From Dermatemys mawii (Eukaryota > Chordata > Testudines > Dermatemydidae), in contig ML677333.1 of the NCBI GenBank assembly GCA_007922305.1, positions 16,204,676 through 16,268,675 on the forward strand: DNA of 64,000 nucleotides, in the 5' to 3' direction. Made by a program: the position numbers and the translations under genes. Shown piece after piece: positions 44,121-56,805 of this stretch. Within the stretch, counting starts at the first letter, position 1, and each line of letters starts with the position of its first letter. The notes beneath the pieces are model-generated. The model saw only the letters and a list, made by a program, of their open reading frames with translations, was not told the DNA's origin and did not search any database.

Positions 44121-45084
44121 AAAAAAAAACCCAATGTAATTGAAGTCAATGGATAACCTATGGTTAGTATACTAGGCACAACTTGGAAATCCTACACCCT
44201 TAGAAAATTCAGAGAGGATTATGGTTTAAATTCATAGGAATGCCCAAACAAAGTGTGATTTTTCTATACATATGTTCTGCAATAGCCAGGCTCAGCCAGT
44301 GTGTATTAAGGATGATTAACATCGATTTCTTCTACTTTGCATGTTAAATCAGAGCATTAGTATAACCTTTTTTGTGTGAATTAATTAATGTAACATGCTT
44401 GTTTTATTGTTGAGGCCTGCTGTTTTTATTACAACAGCACAAAAGAATCCAGTTATTGTTTCCAAGTTCCTATAGTTTTACAAGGAAGAACTATAAATAT
44501 GGTGTGACTAAAAGTTTTGACATGAACAAGTGAACCTAGGGCCTTATCCGTTGAGGTGCTGAAAGTTTGGCCAGATGGCTTTGTTAGAGATCAACAAAAG
44601 AGCAAAGACCAATAGGAACCACTGAAGGATGGAGGAGGCAGGAGAGGTCCTGCTCTAGAAACTACCTCAGAAAGGGGAAAAACAGCAGGAGCTGTTTCAA
44701 GACTAAGGAAAAAGGAGTGACCTCAAGATATGTCCCATTATATTTCTGTAACTTTCAAAGGTTACTTATAATTAGCTGAGACTTCTCCACACTCCCTCCA
44801 ACTCCCTTAGAGGTAACTCCATTCCTTCTTTGGCAAAAAGTTTACTTCCCATTTCATTGCTGTTTAGCCTGTTCCAGTCTCATCCTCTGACCTTGTGAAT
44901 CCCAGCTGGAGGGTTTCCATTTCCTACCTGGTAACTGACAATTTCCCTGCATTTTCTTTGGGATATTTTCCTTTGGCAGGGAGGGCAATTTCTTTGCTCT
45001 AGTGACTGGATTGACAATGTAAGGAAAAAAACACACACAGATTCCTAAAAGATTTTCAGGGGCACTTTAATAGAGGTTTAAGGC
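44118..45084. other. Unassigned non-coding sequence
   Basis: No recognised feature. Confidence 0.4.
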
Positions 45085-45212
45085 CAGAAATGGTCAACTG
45101 CGGCCACTCGGAGCTGTGGGCAGCCATGCAAATGTAAAAAGAACCTGTCTGGCGGTGCACCACCTGATTGGCTGCTTGAGGCCCAGGGGCCACGGGTTGC
45201 CCACCAATGCTG
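45085..45212. mobile_element. Short hAT-like MITE
   Basis: CAGAAATGGTCAACTGCGGCC at the left and CCACGGGTTGCCCACCAATG at the right are inverted copies. The interior AGCCATGCAAATGTAAA and CACCTGATTGG are typical of a small turtle hAT family. A target duplication is not clear. Confidence 0.55.
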
Positions 45213-45789
45213 TAGACCCTCTCTACATCAAGCCAACCCAGTTGCAGAGGCAGGAAAGTGGGAGATTTTCCATTAACTTCAGTTAGAATGAGATTGGAAA
45301 GTATTATCATTTGACATTTTTGTGTAGCATGGTCCTACGCTGGTATTTGGGTAGAAGGGAAAAGCATTCTCTCTTGTCAGACATCAAGAACCACAGATTT
45401 AAGTATTAACTGTAAATCTAAGTAATGAGATGAGGTTGAGGTGATTGCGTACTTGCATGTACCAAGTGCTCCTCTTTAAACACAAGGACATACCCGAGGA
45501 ACTCCATAATATAAATACCACCCACTTCACACCTACCCTCTTTTCTTTCACATCATTTTTTTAGCTGATGCCAGAGGCACTATTTATGAAGTTCAGTGCC
45601 GTGTGAGAGGTGGATTGATAGCAGCTAGCAACAGAACCTGTATGGAAGAGAATGACTTGCATCAGTTTATAATAAATGGGTGTGTGAGACGAAGCCAGCC
45701 ATAGTCAAAGAGTTGGAAGGGGAGGGGAGACATTGACAACCTGCTTCCATCTCAGTATGCTCATGATTAAACATCTTACAGAGTACATG
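45213..45789. other. Unassigned non-coding sequence
   Basis: No recognised feature. Confidence 0.35.
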
Positions 45790-46646
45790 AACTCAGATGT
45801 ATGATATTCCAGAGAGTGTCTCCCGCCAACGTAGAGCAGTGTAGACATCATGTTAGATTAATTTTTTTCACCACCCTGAGCAATGTAACTTATATTGACT
45901 TAAGCTGCAGTGTAGAATATGCCTTAGACTTCAGAAAGGCATTTGACTTGGTACTGCATGACATTTTGATTAGAAAATCAAAAAGATATAAAATTAACAT
46001 GGCACACATTAAATGGATTAAAAGCTAGCTAACTGATAGGCCTCAAAATATGATTGTAAATAGGGAATCATGATCAAATGGGTGTGTTTCTAGTGGAGAC
46101 CCATAAAGATCGGTTTTTGACCCTATGTTATTTAAGATTTCTATTAATGATCAGGAAGACAAAATAAAGTCACTTATAATGTTTGCAGGTGACTCAAAAA
46201 TTGGGGGAGTGGTAAATAAGGAAAAGGAAAGGTCACTGATACAGAGCAATCTATGCGCAAGCAAATGCTATGTACTCTAATATGGTTAAATGTAAATATA
46301 CACATTTAGGAACAAAGAGTGTAGACCATAATTACAGGATGGCAGACACAGTCCTGGGAAGCTGTGACTCTGAAAAAATGTGGCAGTGGTAATGGATAAT
46401 CAGCTGAAAATAAGCCTCCAGTGCCAAAAGGGCTAATGCAATCCTTGGACGCATAAACAGGGGAATCTTGAATAGGAGTCAGAGTAGAGAGGTTACTTTA
46501 CCTCTGTATTTGGCACTGGTGTGACTACTGCTGGAATAATGTGTCCTGTTCTAGTGCCCATAGTTCAAGAAGGATGTTGCTAAATGAAAGAGGGTTCCCA
46601 GAAGTGCCACAGGAATGATATAAGGATTAGAAAACATGCCTTATAA

Positions 46647-48249
46647 CCTTAAAATCATAGAATTGTAGGACTGGAAGGGACCTCGGGAGGTCATCTAGTC
46701 CAGTCCTTTACACTCTTGGCAGGACTAAGTATTATCTCCAGGGGCTCTCAAACTGGGGTTTGTTTCCCACAGGGGGCCACAAGGTTATTGCATTGGGGTT
46801 GTGAATATATGCACAAACAGCCAACAACTGCTATAAAACATATAATTCAAATCTAGTGTTTTAGAAAGTCTATGCACACTTTTCTGTCACAATGTAGTAT
46901 ATTTACTTCAAAAAGTATTGTAAATGTATAATGCAGCAATCATTGTTCTAAACAAAATATATATTTGTATTATCATCACTTTAAGGAAATTGGACTCTGG
47001 GGATTGTAGTATCGTGCATGCAGGTTTGTCATCTTGAGACTAAAAGGGTGGAACTGAGACAACAATAGAGGGCTTGATTGTTCAGCAGCTGAAGAGTGGT
47101 GTTAAACTGTAGAACAACCAGAGCACTGAGATCCACCAAAAAAAGTAGTTTATAATTTAACTGACATACACACAGAGGCAGGGAAGTTGCTAAGGGAGAC
47201 TTATGCGGGCTATAGCCATCCCAAAATTTGCCTTAGCTCTCCCAGCAAAAAGATCAAACGTTATGCAGAAGTAAGGGTGGCATAGTATAGCATTGCTACC
47301 CTTACTTCTTCAATTCTGCACTGCTGCTGGCTGCGGAACTGCCTTCAGAGCTGTGTGCTCGGCCAGCAGCCACCGCTGTCTGGCCACCCAGCTCTGAAGG
47401 CAGTGCCTGCGATGATTAGCAGCATAGAAGTTAGGGTGGCGATGGGGTCTTAGCAAGTCTGCTGTGAAAAGTGATATTGACAAAGTTTCTTCATCCCCCC
47501 CAGTACTAAACAGTAACTATTTAAAAAAATATTTTTTCTGCTTATAACAATAATTTAATTAAAATGTGTTTGTCTTTATTTAAAGGTGTTGAGAAAAGGT
47601 ATATTCATTTTAAACAGTAGCATTATTAATGTAGCATTTATAATAGTCTTAAATATAAATAATGTGTTTAATGTATAAAGGGAGTCACACTCAGAGGCTT
47701 GTGATCTGAAGGAGTCGCCAATACAAAAAGTTTGAGAACCAGACTATTCCTGACAGGTGTCTGTCTAACCTGTTCTTTAAATCTCCAATGATGGAGATTC
47801 CACAACCTCCCTAGCAATTTATTCCAGTGCTTAAGAACTTTGACAGTTAGGAAAATTTTCCTTATATCCAACCTAAACTTCCTTTGCTGCAATTTAAGCC
47901 CATTGCGTCTTGTCCTATCCTCAGAGGTTAAGGAGAACAATTTTTCTCCCTCTTCCTTGTAACAACCTTTTATGTATTTGAAAACTGTTATCATGTCCCC
48001 TCTCAGTCTTCTCTTTTACAAACTAAACAAACCTGATTTTTTCAATCTTCCATCATAGGTCAGTTCCTAAACCTTCACTCATTTTGGTTGCTTTTCCCTG
48101 GACTTTCTCTAGCTTCTCTACATCTTTTCTGAAATGTGGCACTCAGAACTGAACACAATACTTCACTTGAGGCATAATCAGTGCAGAGTGTAGTGGAAGA
48201 ATTACTTCTTGGGTCTTGCTTATAACACTCCTGCTAATACATATCAAAA
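46647..48249 (-). mobile_element. Antisense CR1 inserted in CR1 and itself split by a hAT element
   Basis: On the minus strand, 48249-47742 carries the reverse-transcriptase C-terminus: EVILPLHSALIMPQ, EKLEKVQGKATKM, RTRRNGLKLQQRKFRLDIRK, TVKVLKHWNKL. The end of the frame and the 3' UTR resume at 46738-46647 (GGTCCCTTCCAGTCC-type, ending CTACAATTCTATGATTTT). The hAT element at 46739-47741 separates them. 5' truncated. Confidence 0.8.
46739..47741. mobile_element. hAT-type element of about 1 kb, non-coding
   Basis: Termini CAGGGGCTCTCAAACTGGGG and AAAAAGTTTGAGAACCAG are inverted repeats (CTCAAACT/AGTTTGAG). The middle (47255-47455) contains a nested inverted repeat: GTAAGGGTGGCATAG with CCCTTACTTC, and CTGCCTTCAGAGCTG with CAGCTCTGAAGGCAG. 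Flanking 8-mers ATTATCTC and ACTATTCC are only partly alike, so the duplication has decayed or boundaries are off by a base or two. No transposase frame. Confidence 0.7.
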
Positions 48250-48598
48250 TGAGAGACTCAAAGAGCTCAATCTACTTAGCTTAATGCAAAGAATGTTAAT
48301 GCTGACTTGACTGCAAAGGTAGAACATGATCCAATGGCTGGAAGTGGAAGCTAGACAAATTCAGACAGGAAATAATGTGTACGTTTGGAACAGTGAGGGT
48401 AATTAACCATTGGAACAATTTACCAAAAGTCATAGTGGATTCTCCATCACTGATGATTTTTAAATCAAGACTGAATGCCTCTCTAAAAGATGCAGTAGGA
48501 ATTATTTTGGGGCAGTTGGGCCCGTGTTATACAGGAAAGCAGACTACATGATCAAAATGGCCTTGGAATCTATAAATCTATTAACGTAAGTGGAGTAA

Positions 48599-48751
48599 TT
48601 AGAATTTGGTCCCAAATCAATTAGTTGTGGATTGTTTCATTAACCAACAAATACATTTAATCACAATTATTTTCTAATATTCCACTAGATGTAGTTAAAC
48701 AATTCTCTTCTAGTACATTTTTTTTTCTCATCTTTATCTATCCTTTAGACT
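48599..48751. other. Unassigned spacer
   Basis: AT-rich sequence with a T-run at about 48719; nothing recognised. Confidence 0.35.
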
Positions 48752-48835
48752 CAGGGTGAAATACTAGCCCCATTGAAGCCAGTGGGAGTTTTGCCATTGA
48801 CTTCAGTGGGGCAGGGACTTTGAATCTACTTGTGG
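48752..48835. repeat. Small inverted repeat (CCATTGAAG.CAGTGG family)
   Basis: CCCCATTGAAGCCAGTGGGA pairs with GCCATTGACTTCAGTGGGGC around a short centre. Variants of the same motif recur at about 9240, 16660, 29795, 55995, 56175 and 57050. Confidence 0.45.
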
Positions 48836-51090
48836 CTTGTAGAGTACATAGTACCCTACTAATACTTAATAAATAAATACTATGAACAATAGCTATAATT
48901 GTAAATTCTAATTGTATGCAGTTACAGGCCCAGGCTTCTTTTTACAAACCACGAGCAATCAGCCTATTAAAATGCATTATCCCACAGAAGCCAACTGGAC
49001 ATTTTAGAGTGCATCAAATTCAGCACATTGTAAGTGCCTGCAGAATGTTTCTAATATTCCATAAAATCAGCACGGAAAATTGGCTTTAGCAAGTCATGCC
49101 ATAGATGAATACACAAGAGCGACTTCACAGACATGACTTCCTATGTACTGGAGAAAAGCAGCAGTGTAGCTCCCCAGAACACAGGCTGGCTGTCTCTCCA
49201 GCCATGGCACTGTAAGAAGGCCTAGGGACAATGTCATTCTTTTAAGAATTTTTATTAAAGCAAGTAACTCTGAGGAATAACTCTTACAAACACAGTACTG
49301 GGAGGATTTTTATTAAGTATCCATTATTACAAAGAGAGAAAAAAGATGCGTAAGGCTTGCACATAGATTGATTTAGCCCTATTAAATATTTTGAAGATTG
49401 TCTAATATAAAACACATTGGTTATAATTTCTGGTCCCTGTGAAACTCATGGTGGCGTGGGCTCAATTCACTCCAGCCTGGTACTTGTACCCAACAGCTAA
49501 TATTTTTCTCCTCTATTTTTTTGCTACTCTAATGCATGAATCATGGACTGTGTCTGTTTCCAGAAACACACTATTATCTACTAACAGCAGCTCCTTACAT
49601 TTGCCACAACATTCCCCAAACCACCTATTGTTATGGGTTCTGCTGTTGGCTAAATGCTATTATACAAATAACATTAATCATATGTGCCTGCAGTTAATGT
49701 TAATTACTATGCTCTCTGCTTCTCTTCACCCCTATCTTCCCTCTTCACAGCATAACTCCCAGTACATAACAGGGTTCAGCTCCTTAACCGTTCCTAGAGA
49801 CCAAAGGGGGAACAGAACAATCCCTCTCCAGGAACTGAGCAGATGATGTGTTGCTAAAAAGGCCATTTTTCAAATAGGAGAATGAAATTTCTAGAATGAG
49901 AATGCTGTGGGGTTGTATCCTACAATGGGAATAACATTTGAAGGCAGTGTCTTCATTCATTAAAACACCCGTGTTTGCATAATGGCAGATGCTGAGTATA
50001 ATAATACATAGCCCAATTATAAATCCTCTCCACCCCCAAAGAGACAATACATGTGTGTTTTTCCATTATCTAAAATTCTTTACACATTGCAAACTTTGTA
50101 AAGTGTGCACATCTATGCTGAGTTCTGTAACCATGGTTTGGAGCAGTGGTAACACATAGTAAAATCATACAGTATGGTAATGTGGTTCCTGAGGTAGCTG
50201 GAATGGGGACAACATTTGAAAATGGTCTTGATTCATTACAGATACTGTAAAAAATATCAGGGGGTGGGCAAGCTGAAGTTGAATTGTGTTGCTATTAATT
50301 TCTATCTGCCACCTGGTGGGTTCTAGTTGTGACTGCAATAACAGTATAAAATATTATTGCAAACCTTCATATGCTGTGTCTTTTCACTAACTAGCCACAA
50401 TATCGATGCGGATACGCATTAAAAGATTGTATGATAACCAAAGTGATAGCCTTTCACTAGAATTGCTGAATGTTTATATAGCAAGTTGGTATTTACTTGT
50501 GTTCTAGTTCCTTCCCTTAGGACTGCATCTTGCAAAAACTCCTTCCCAAATGAAGAAAATAAACACTTTAGCTGTTCCTTTCCCCTCTTAAACACCAGAA
50601 CTGAGGAATCCACATTTATCAGTATTACTAAGCTCAAGTGCTCAAAAATCATGAGTTAGACCCCAAAATATCATGGGATTGGCTTACAAATAATTTTTTT
50701 AAAAATCTTTTTTGGTTCTTTGTGTTTGCATTTTCCATTTTTTCTCCACAACCATGATGGCTAACCCCTAAACATTACAAAATGCACATTTAGCGCATGA
50801 GAGTTGACAACACTATTTGTTTAAACTATTTAGGTTTTTAGGAAGTTAAAACAGATTCACAAATCCTTGACGTAAATATCAGAGACAAAACAATGATCAC
50901 AACAGTGGCAATGTTGTTTTTGGATCCCCACTGGAAACAAAAGAAGAGAGATAGATAAGATTAGCTTCCTGTACCGCTTAGAAACAAGGAAGAACAAACA
51001 AGAACACATGCACACTTTGCCAGAAGGTGAATCTCCACCTTTACTGCCTCTCCTAAGCAATAGGATTGAAAGTCCCCATTGTAGGCCCCA
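48836..51090. other. Unassigned non-coding sequence
   Basis: About 2.2 kb with no recognised feature; the 135-codon frame at 49439-49846 has no motif or splice context. Confidence 0.4.
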
Positions 51091-51840
51091 ACCTGAAAAG
51101 GTTACAGTAATCTGGAAAGTTTGAGAGCCACTGCTCCAAGCCTTCTAGCTCTAGGGCTGACATCAGGTTTAAATTAGCTGCCTTCAGTTTAATTTTAATG
51201 TTCTCTTGTTCTTATGTTATGATAAACAGATCTTGTATAAAAGCAAATAGGAGGGTCTGATTTACCATCTCTATATCAATAGTTTTCAATTGTCCCCATA
51301 CAGACCCCACCCCTCCTGTTTAGCCACATGTGATCCCCCATACCTCTTCACAAGATGCAGGATCAGCATTCCTTCTTTTTGTATCCTCTAGCAGCTACCA
51401 GAGAGGGTACAAAAAGGAGGATACTATATATAAAACCTCATAAAATACTGTTTATTTTTATTTTTTTGTTTTATTTCACTGTCTGCATTTTATTCATGAG
51501 TGGGGATGGTTCCAGCCCGTGGGGGCTGGGATGCCCTGCAGGTCATAGTTGCAGAACAAGCTCGCCCCACACAGACCTCTTAGCAGCCCCTTTCTCATAG
51601 GGCTGAACTGGGCTGGGCTCCCTGTTCTGAGTGTTTCAGCCTGGCACATGGGGTCACAGTGCTGCTCAGGTTTGGCCTGGTGACCTTTCTGTTATTATGA
51701 CTGAGGGAGGGGAGCAGGCCAAACTTGAGTGAGTAACACTGCAACTCCATGCACCCGCTCACAACACCCAGAGTGGGCAGCCAGGCCTAGCTCTTAGGGA
51801 CAAAAGCTGCAGGAGCTGCCACTGAGGGGGTGAGTTTTTC
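51091..51840. repeat. Fragmented hAT-like sequence
   Basis: AAAGTTTGAGAGCCACTG at about 51116-51133 is a hAT 3'-type terminus, and TAGTTTTCAATTGTCCCCA (about 51280) is like a diverged 5' terminus of the same group. The stretch to 51840 is GC-rich. Boundaries unresolved. Confidence 0.3.
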
Positions 51841-51944
51841 ATTTTATTTAATTTTAGATGTGCTTTTCATTGTATTACATATTGGCAAAAAACATAGGCT
51901 TTGCTTATATGGCCCCTAGCATTATTGTTTCTGGATGTCTCACA

Positions 51945-52135
51945 CTCTTTAACATATTTTTCCTCCCAACACTCTGTAAGGTAGGGAAATGCTATTATCC
52001 CCATTTTGTAGATGGTGAACACAGGCCCAGCGAGACTAAGTGACTTGTCCAAGGTCACACAGGCAGTCAGTAGCAATAAACTGAACCCAGGTCTCCCAAG
52101 TCCTCGGTTTTAACACTGGACCATTCTTCAGCCCT
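51945..52135 (+). repeat. MIR-type SINE
   Basis: ATTATCCCCATTTTGTAGAT, then AAGTGACTTGTCCAAGGTCA, CACAGGCAGTCAGTAG, ACCCAGGTCTCCCAAGTCC: near-consensus MIR core in order. Confidence 0.85.
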
Positions 52136-52189
52136 TGCATATATGCTTTTACTTGTCTCCTCTCTCAGCTAAACAGTGTCATGTATTCT

Positions 52190-52700
52190 GGTTTTTTATT
52201 TTCTTCCTCTGAAGCATCAGAGATGTCCAGGGCCAGATATGGGACATCGGATATGCTGGGCTATTGTTCGGAGATGGTACTGAGAATTCTCTCTATCAGG
52301 TGCTTGGAAGGTGGGCCTTGTTCACATGATCAGGGTCTGGCAGATCACCATATATGGGATCCAGAAGGAGTCCCCCCACCACCCCTGCCCGGTCAGATTG
52401 GCAGTGACCCTGGGGATTTTCTACCTTCCTCTGCAGCATGGGACAGGGGGTCGCTTTCCAAGATCATCTGGTTATACTTCACACAATCAATTCCTTGCCT
52501 TTGCAGTGGCCTCAGGTACTGGTGATCCTTGGTTGTTCCTGTTCATTGTTTGTGGCACACAATAGTTTAGTGTCCTTAAGGCTGTTAATACTTTGGTCAA
52601 ATTCTGGTTCTTGGGCTTAGTGTAGAGGTGGATAGGTGGTGTTAGTGGCCTGTTGTATACAGAAGGTCAGATTAGATGAGCTTGTATCTCTTCTGGCAAA
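52190..52700 (+). mobile_element. CR1/L2-type LINE 3' end
   Basis: TCTGAAGCATCAGAGATG, AGATATGGGACATCGGAT, GATCAGGGTCTGGCAGATCA, CAGATTGGCAGTGACCCTGG, CCTTCCTCTGCAGCATGGG and AAGGTCAGATTAGATGAGC follow the order of a LINE 3' UTR common in turtles. Non-coding; frames across it are incidental. Confidence 0.65.
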
Positions 52701-53889
52701 AAACTGGATGACTCTATAGGAAACAGAGGGCAAATTAACCCCATCTGTAACTCTGCTGAAATCAGTGAGGTTACAGCAGGGATAATTGTGGCCCAACATC
52801 ATTACAGTGCTTGGCAGACAAGAGAATGTGCAGCGGTGTTCTCATCTACTAATTTTTGTGGCTAATGTATTTACCTGAATGTGGGGCAAATGTAAGAGAA
52901 ACAGATTTTTTCAAAGCACTGGAAACCAAATAGGGCACAGATAATTTTAAAGAGTTATAATAGTCAGATGGGATTTGTATCTTTATGAAAATTCCATAGA
53001 ATTGTACAGTACACTCACTTAATAACAGCACTCCAATGATTCAAGTTTAACATAGCCAGAGAAGAAAGTCTTGAGCTACTGAACCTGTTTTATATTCTGC
53101 TTTGGCTGTATTAACTCCTATGCCTAGGTTTTCTGCACTTTGAATCAGATTTCATACATGCTGCTTTTCTCCAAAGCAGGGAACAAACAGGACTGTTTAA
53201 TTAATTTAATCTTGTATCTAGATGGGCTAAAGTCACCAGCTGGTTGTGTATTACTGTCAAATGTTAGTGTACCAAGGAATTCTTAACTTCCCCAATGAGA
53301 CAGGTGACCTCAAATTGGCTGACAATCCCTTGCACTTGAACAGTTTTAATCCCTTGTAAAAATTCTGGCATGAATCCTTAGTCTGAGCTGCTTCGTTTTA
53401 TCAACCCCGCAGTGAAGTGCCCCAGTCAGAGCATAGGAAGGTGCTAAGCTAGAGGTGTTACATGTAAACAAAGGCACTCTACTATGACCAGCATATATAC
53501 ATTATTACCATTATAAGCATGTGTTTGCATATCAAGTTGATTCTCAGGGCCTGATCCATAGCTGGTATAAAACTGGTATAGCTCCACCAAAGTCCTAATG
53601 GCTATGCAAATCAAATTCTATATGTGAGTCAATGCAGTATGTCTACAGAAAAACTATGTGAAATAGTTCTGAGAGAGATCAGCTGACCCTGTTCACCTCA
53701 GTGACATGTTAACTACTAAACCTACTTATGACAAATTAAAATAGCATTAACTATTTCAGTGCTGATTGCTTTCTCAGAAATATTCATCTGTTCTGGGACC
53801 TTGGATAGACCTGACATGAGTACTACCAATTCCACCCCCAATCTTACTAATGGGCGTGGAATTGGTAGTATTGTAATTGGGTAAAATTA
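52701..53889. other. Unassigned non-coding sequence
   Basis: Includes a short SINE-like patch GGGCCTGATCCATAGCTGG at about 53548. Also two nearby copies of TTGGTAGTA..(A/C) around 53825-53880. Confidence 0.35.
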
Positions 53890-54120
53890 CTGGGTATTGT
53901 AATTTTCTTCTAATGATTATAATAATCTCCAGCTAATTAATCCTCAAAACACCACTGTGATGCAGTTCAGTGAGTATGTATTCTCCCCACTTATGGGAAG
54001 ATAGGAAGACTGAGATAGAGAAAGAAGTGACTTGCTCAAGGCCCTGAAGAGAGGCGGTCGCAGAACCAGGATTAGACTTCAGGAGTCCCCAGTACCTTCA
54101 CTGTTTCTGCTTTCTGCCAT
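53890..54120 (+). repeat. MIR-type SINE
   Basis: GAAGTGACTTGCTCAAGGCC and CAGAACCAGGATTAGACTTC with the upstream CCCCACTTATGGGAAGATAG form a diverged MIR. Confidence 0.65.
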
Positions 54121-54248
54121 GAAATGACATGTAAAACATCTTTTGCTTTCTAACCTTTTAAAATTATTTTTAGAGCAATTCAAAAACACTTCTTAAAAAG
54201 GGAAAGAACTGCTATTCATGATCTGTACAGAGCTATGTATGTAGGGCA
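54121..54248. other. Unassigned spacer
   Basis: Nothing recognised. Confidence 0.3.
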
Positions 54249-54738
54249 TGTGAGGCCCAGTGGTCAGAGTAGTCACCAGGAACAAAGAACTAGGATCAGA
54301 GACAGAGTCAGCTGGAGCCAAGGATCAAGCTAGAGGTCAGGAAGAGGATACCCAAGCTAAGGGTCCAGCCGAGTCAGAGCCAAAGGTCAGACCTGAGGGT
54401 AGGAACTGGATTCCAGTGCCAGGCATCAAGCTGGAGGCCAGAGCCACAGGTCAAGCCAGAGATCTGGACCTGGAGCAAGCAGAATAGCAGGCAAGGAGGC
54501 TTTCAAGGCTGGGTGCAAAACAGAACAGGGAGCAGCAGAAAGACAGTAATACAGGAGACATTATAGGCATGAGCATTGACCAGCCAGCAAGCTGCTGCTG
54601 CTGGCTTAAGAGCCAGTCGGCTGATCACGCCAGCCAATCAGGTTGTGTGGCAAATCAGGCAGCCTGCTCCAGGCCAGCTGTACTGATGAGGCTGCCTGTA
54701 GACTAACTCTGCTGGAGGCCTGGGTTCTTAACAGCACC
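54249..54738 (-). mobile_element. Solo gypsy-type LTR
   Basis: Begins TGTGAGGCCCAGTGG and ends TTCTTAACAGCA. It is built of AGTCAGAGCCAAAGGTCA-type imperfect units and has CAGCCAATCAGG near 54634, the same layout as the two LTRs at 34257 and 35382. Orientation is taken from those. The 75-codon frame inside is a low-complexity artefact. Confidence 0.5.
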
Positions 54739-56514
54739 ATGCTTCTGATACTTTACAGACACATAGAATGAAAGGTACTTGCCTTGAAGACCTCGCAATC
54801 CACTTTATACTCTATTTGAAATGTGATCTGTTCTCTCTTTGTTAGCTCACTAAAGGTTCCTAAATCAAATAAAACTCCCATTGATTTCCAGGAGTATCGG
54901 GTCAATCTTTTCAGATTTAAAATCAATATTGCCTAGAAACGATTCCCAAATATCCTCAAATGTATCTCTCTTATCTTATTAACTAATTACTAGTCTCTCC
55001 TACAATATATGGCAGTCTCTGTGAGTGTGATGTATTTTATTCCTCAGGTGCCTGTGGCAATTTATCTGGCCAGCATAAGAATCTGATTCTTTCATCTATT
55101 ATAGAAAATCTACATTTATAATACATATAGAGCTGTTTGTTTTTGTTTTTTTAATGTTCCACCTAAGGCTCTGAATAAAGCAAACATCCTCATTCTTTTC
55201 CAAAGGTTAGGGAGTGAAAGAATATCTATTTACTTACTTCCAGCAGAACAACAAAAATAAAATTATAAAATTAACTCTTATAGTCTAAAGCTTACTTTCC
55301 TCTTTAAAAGGCAATAAGTAAACAATTACTACCTACTACTGGCTAAAAGCATGTGATATTCATGTTCATCTTGAAGATAGGGTATTTCATATGGATTTAA
55401 CTTAGCATTCAACAATCAGTTTCTTTCAAAGATTGTCTGACAATTCAAATGGTAAATTATTAAGTCCAGATGATAAGGACAATACTTACTTTCTCTGTAC
55501 TACTCTAGCTAGACTCAATTAATTATCAGACAAGAATTGGGCAGGGATTTGTTTTGTACACTGTTAAATAGTTTAACTGGAAGGAAGATGGGTTATATAT
55601 GCTACTAAATGACCTTTCTAAAAGCTTGTTTTTCCACCAACTGCTTGTGTTGAAATCAGTTTCAGAAGTCATTCAAAATGAGCTGTTTATTGCTTCCTAA
55701 ATGCATTAACTGCATGCCAGATGTCCACTTCAAAACATTCTGCTGTGTGCCTTTTAACTGACCCTATACTGAGATGCAACTGCCCATATCTATTTCTCTG
55801 GAAATGTCATTCACTTAACAGTGTGCTTGTAGCGCATTACATGGTAGGGAAATCATTAGTGACACAGCAGACATTGGTAAGAGAGAATGCAACTGCCCAA
55901 ACAGCGAAAAGGTAAAATGTTGGCTGGGTGAGGTATATGATAATGACCAAGTTATTGGACATGAATTGTACCAGTTTTAGGTTGCTATAACTTCACTAAT
56001 TTCAATGGAGTTACATCAGCTTAACAAAGAAGTAGCAGAGAGGTGAATCAGGGCTGCTGGCTTTTTCTACTTCCAGTGTTAAGATTTGTTATTACTCAGA
56101 ATCTTTGCATTTGGGGCCAAATCCTGAAGATCTTACTCACATTTTATTCGTACCATCAAACTTCCATTCAATTCAATGGGAGCTTTGCTGGCATAAAAAA
56201 TATGCAAAACCTTGAATAAAGACATCAGGATTCCACCTTTTGATTTTAATCCTACTACTAATGAATTTTATCTGCTAGAAATCCCGCAGGAAAAATAACT
56301 CTTTCTCTGTTTACAGGCAAATATACACTTCCCCTGCACATATAATAGAAGATTTTTTATAGGAAAATCCAAAATACTCCACAAAGTGCTCTGCAGGTTA
56401 GAATGAGTGAGAAATGCTTTTCCCAGCCTGTGAGAATTTTTGAGATTTAATGCAAACTGGGATAAAATGCCAAATCTTAGCATTTTTCATGAACTAAACA
56501 TCTCCTGTCCCTCC
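54739..56514. other. Unassigned non-coding sequence
   Basis: About 1.8 kb, mostly unrecognised. The repeated ATGCAACTGCCCA at about 55774 and 55888 is the only internal direct repeat noticed. Confidence 0.4.
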
Positions 56515-56805
56515 TCCCGCCGAATCAGATCAGGTCAATCAAACCATTTCATTTGGATACTTTTGAAATGTTTCATTTCAATTTCAACTTTTTAAAACTA
56601 TAACTTACACTTCTAAACAAAAGGTCATTTTGAATTGAAAAGTGGAGTTTTTCATTTAGAAAATGTTAATATGGGATGTTCTGACAATTTCAAAACAGAA
56701 AATTTGTTGAAATAGACCCTTTCCCACAGTTTTGGTTTTGATGAGCTGGTATTTTTCAACGCAAATATGTTTCATCAAAAAATTCCTGACTAGTTCTAAT
56801 GCCTA
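56515..56805. repeat. AT-rich 'TTTCA' interspersed repeat, copy 3
   Basis: CATTTCATTTGGATACTTTTGAAATG, AACAAAAGGTCATTTTG-like and TTTTGGTTTTGATGAGCTGG: same texture as 7965-8555 and 16841-17400. Confidence 0.5.

Larger units (their letters stand above)
45790..48598 (+). mobile_element. CR1 LINE, plus strand, split by an antisense CR1
   Basis: The left piece 45790-46644 encodes a decayed reverse transcriptase: LDFRKAFDLVLHDILI (about 45930), KWIKS, an SSG.P block (about 46095), ISINDQEDKIKS, then FAGDSKIGGVVNKE where the catalytic FADD is FAGD. It ends at GAAAACATGCCTTATA. The right piece 48250-48598 resumes with GAGAGACTCAAAGAGCTCAA and runs through LTIGTIYQK-like C-terminal sequence and the 3' UTR to CTATAAATCTATTA. 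The two pieces are contiguous in CR1, so 46645-48249 is an insertion. Confidence 0.8.

Noticed and set aside
43592..44179. 195-codon minus-strand open frame
   Set aside because: It runs through the solo LTR and into the TA microsatellite (an IYIYIY run), so it is fortuitous.
49439..49846. 135-codon plus-strand open frame
   Set aside because: Random composition, no recognised family, no splice signals, no overlap with a coding element.
54260..54487. 75-codon Glu/Ala/Gly-rich frame as a repeat protein
   Set aside because: It follows the AGTCAGAGCC-type units of a gypsy LTR, which explains the amino-acid pattern.
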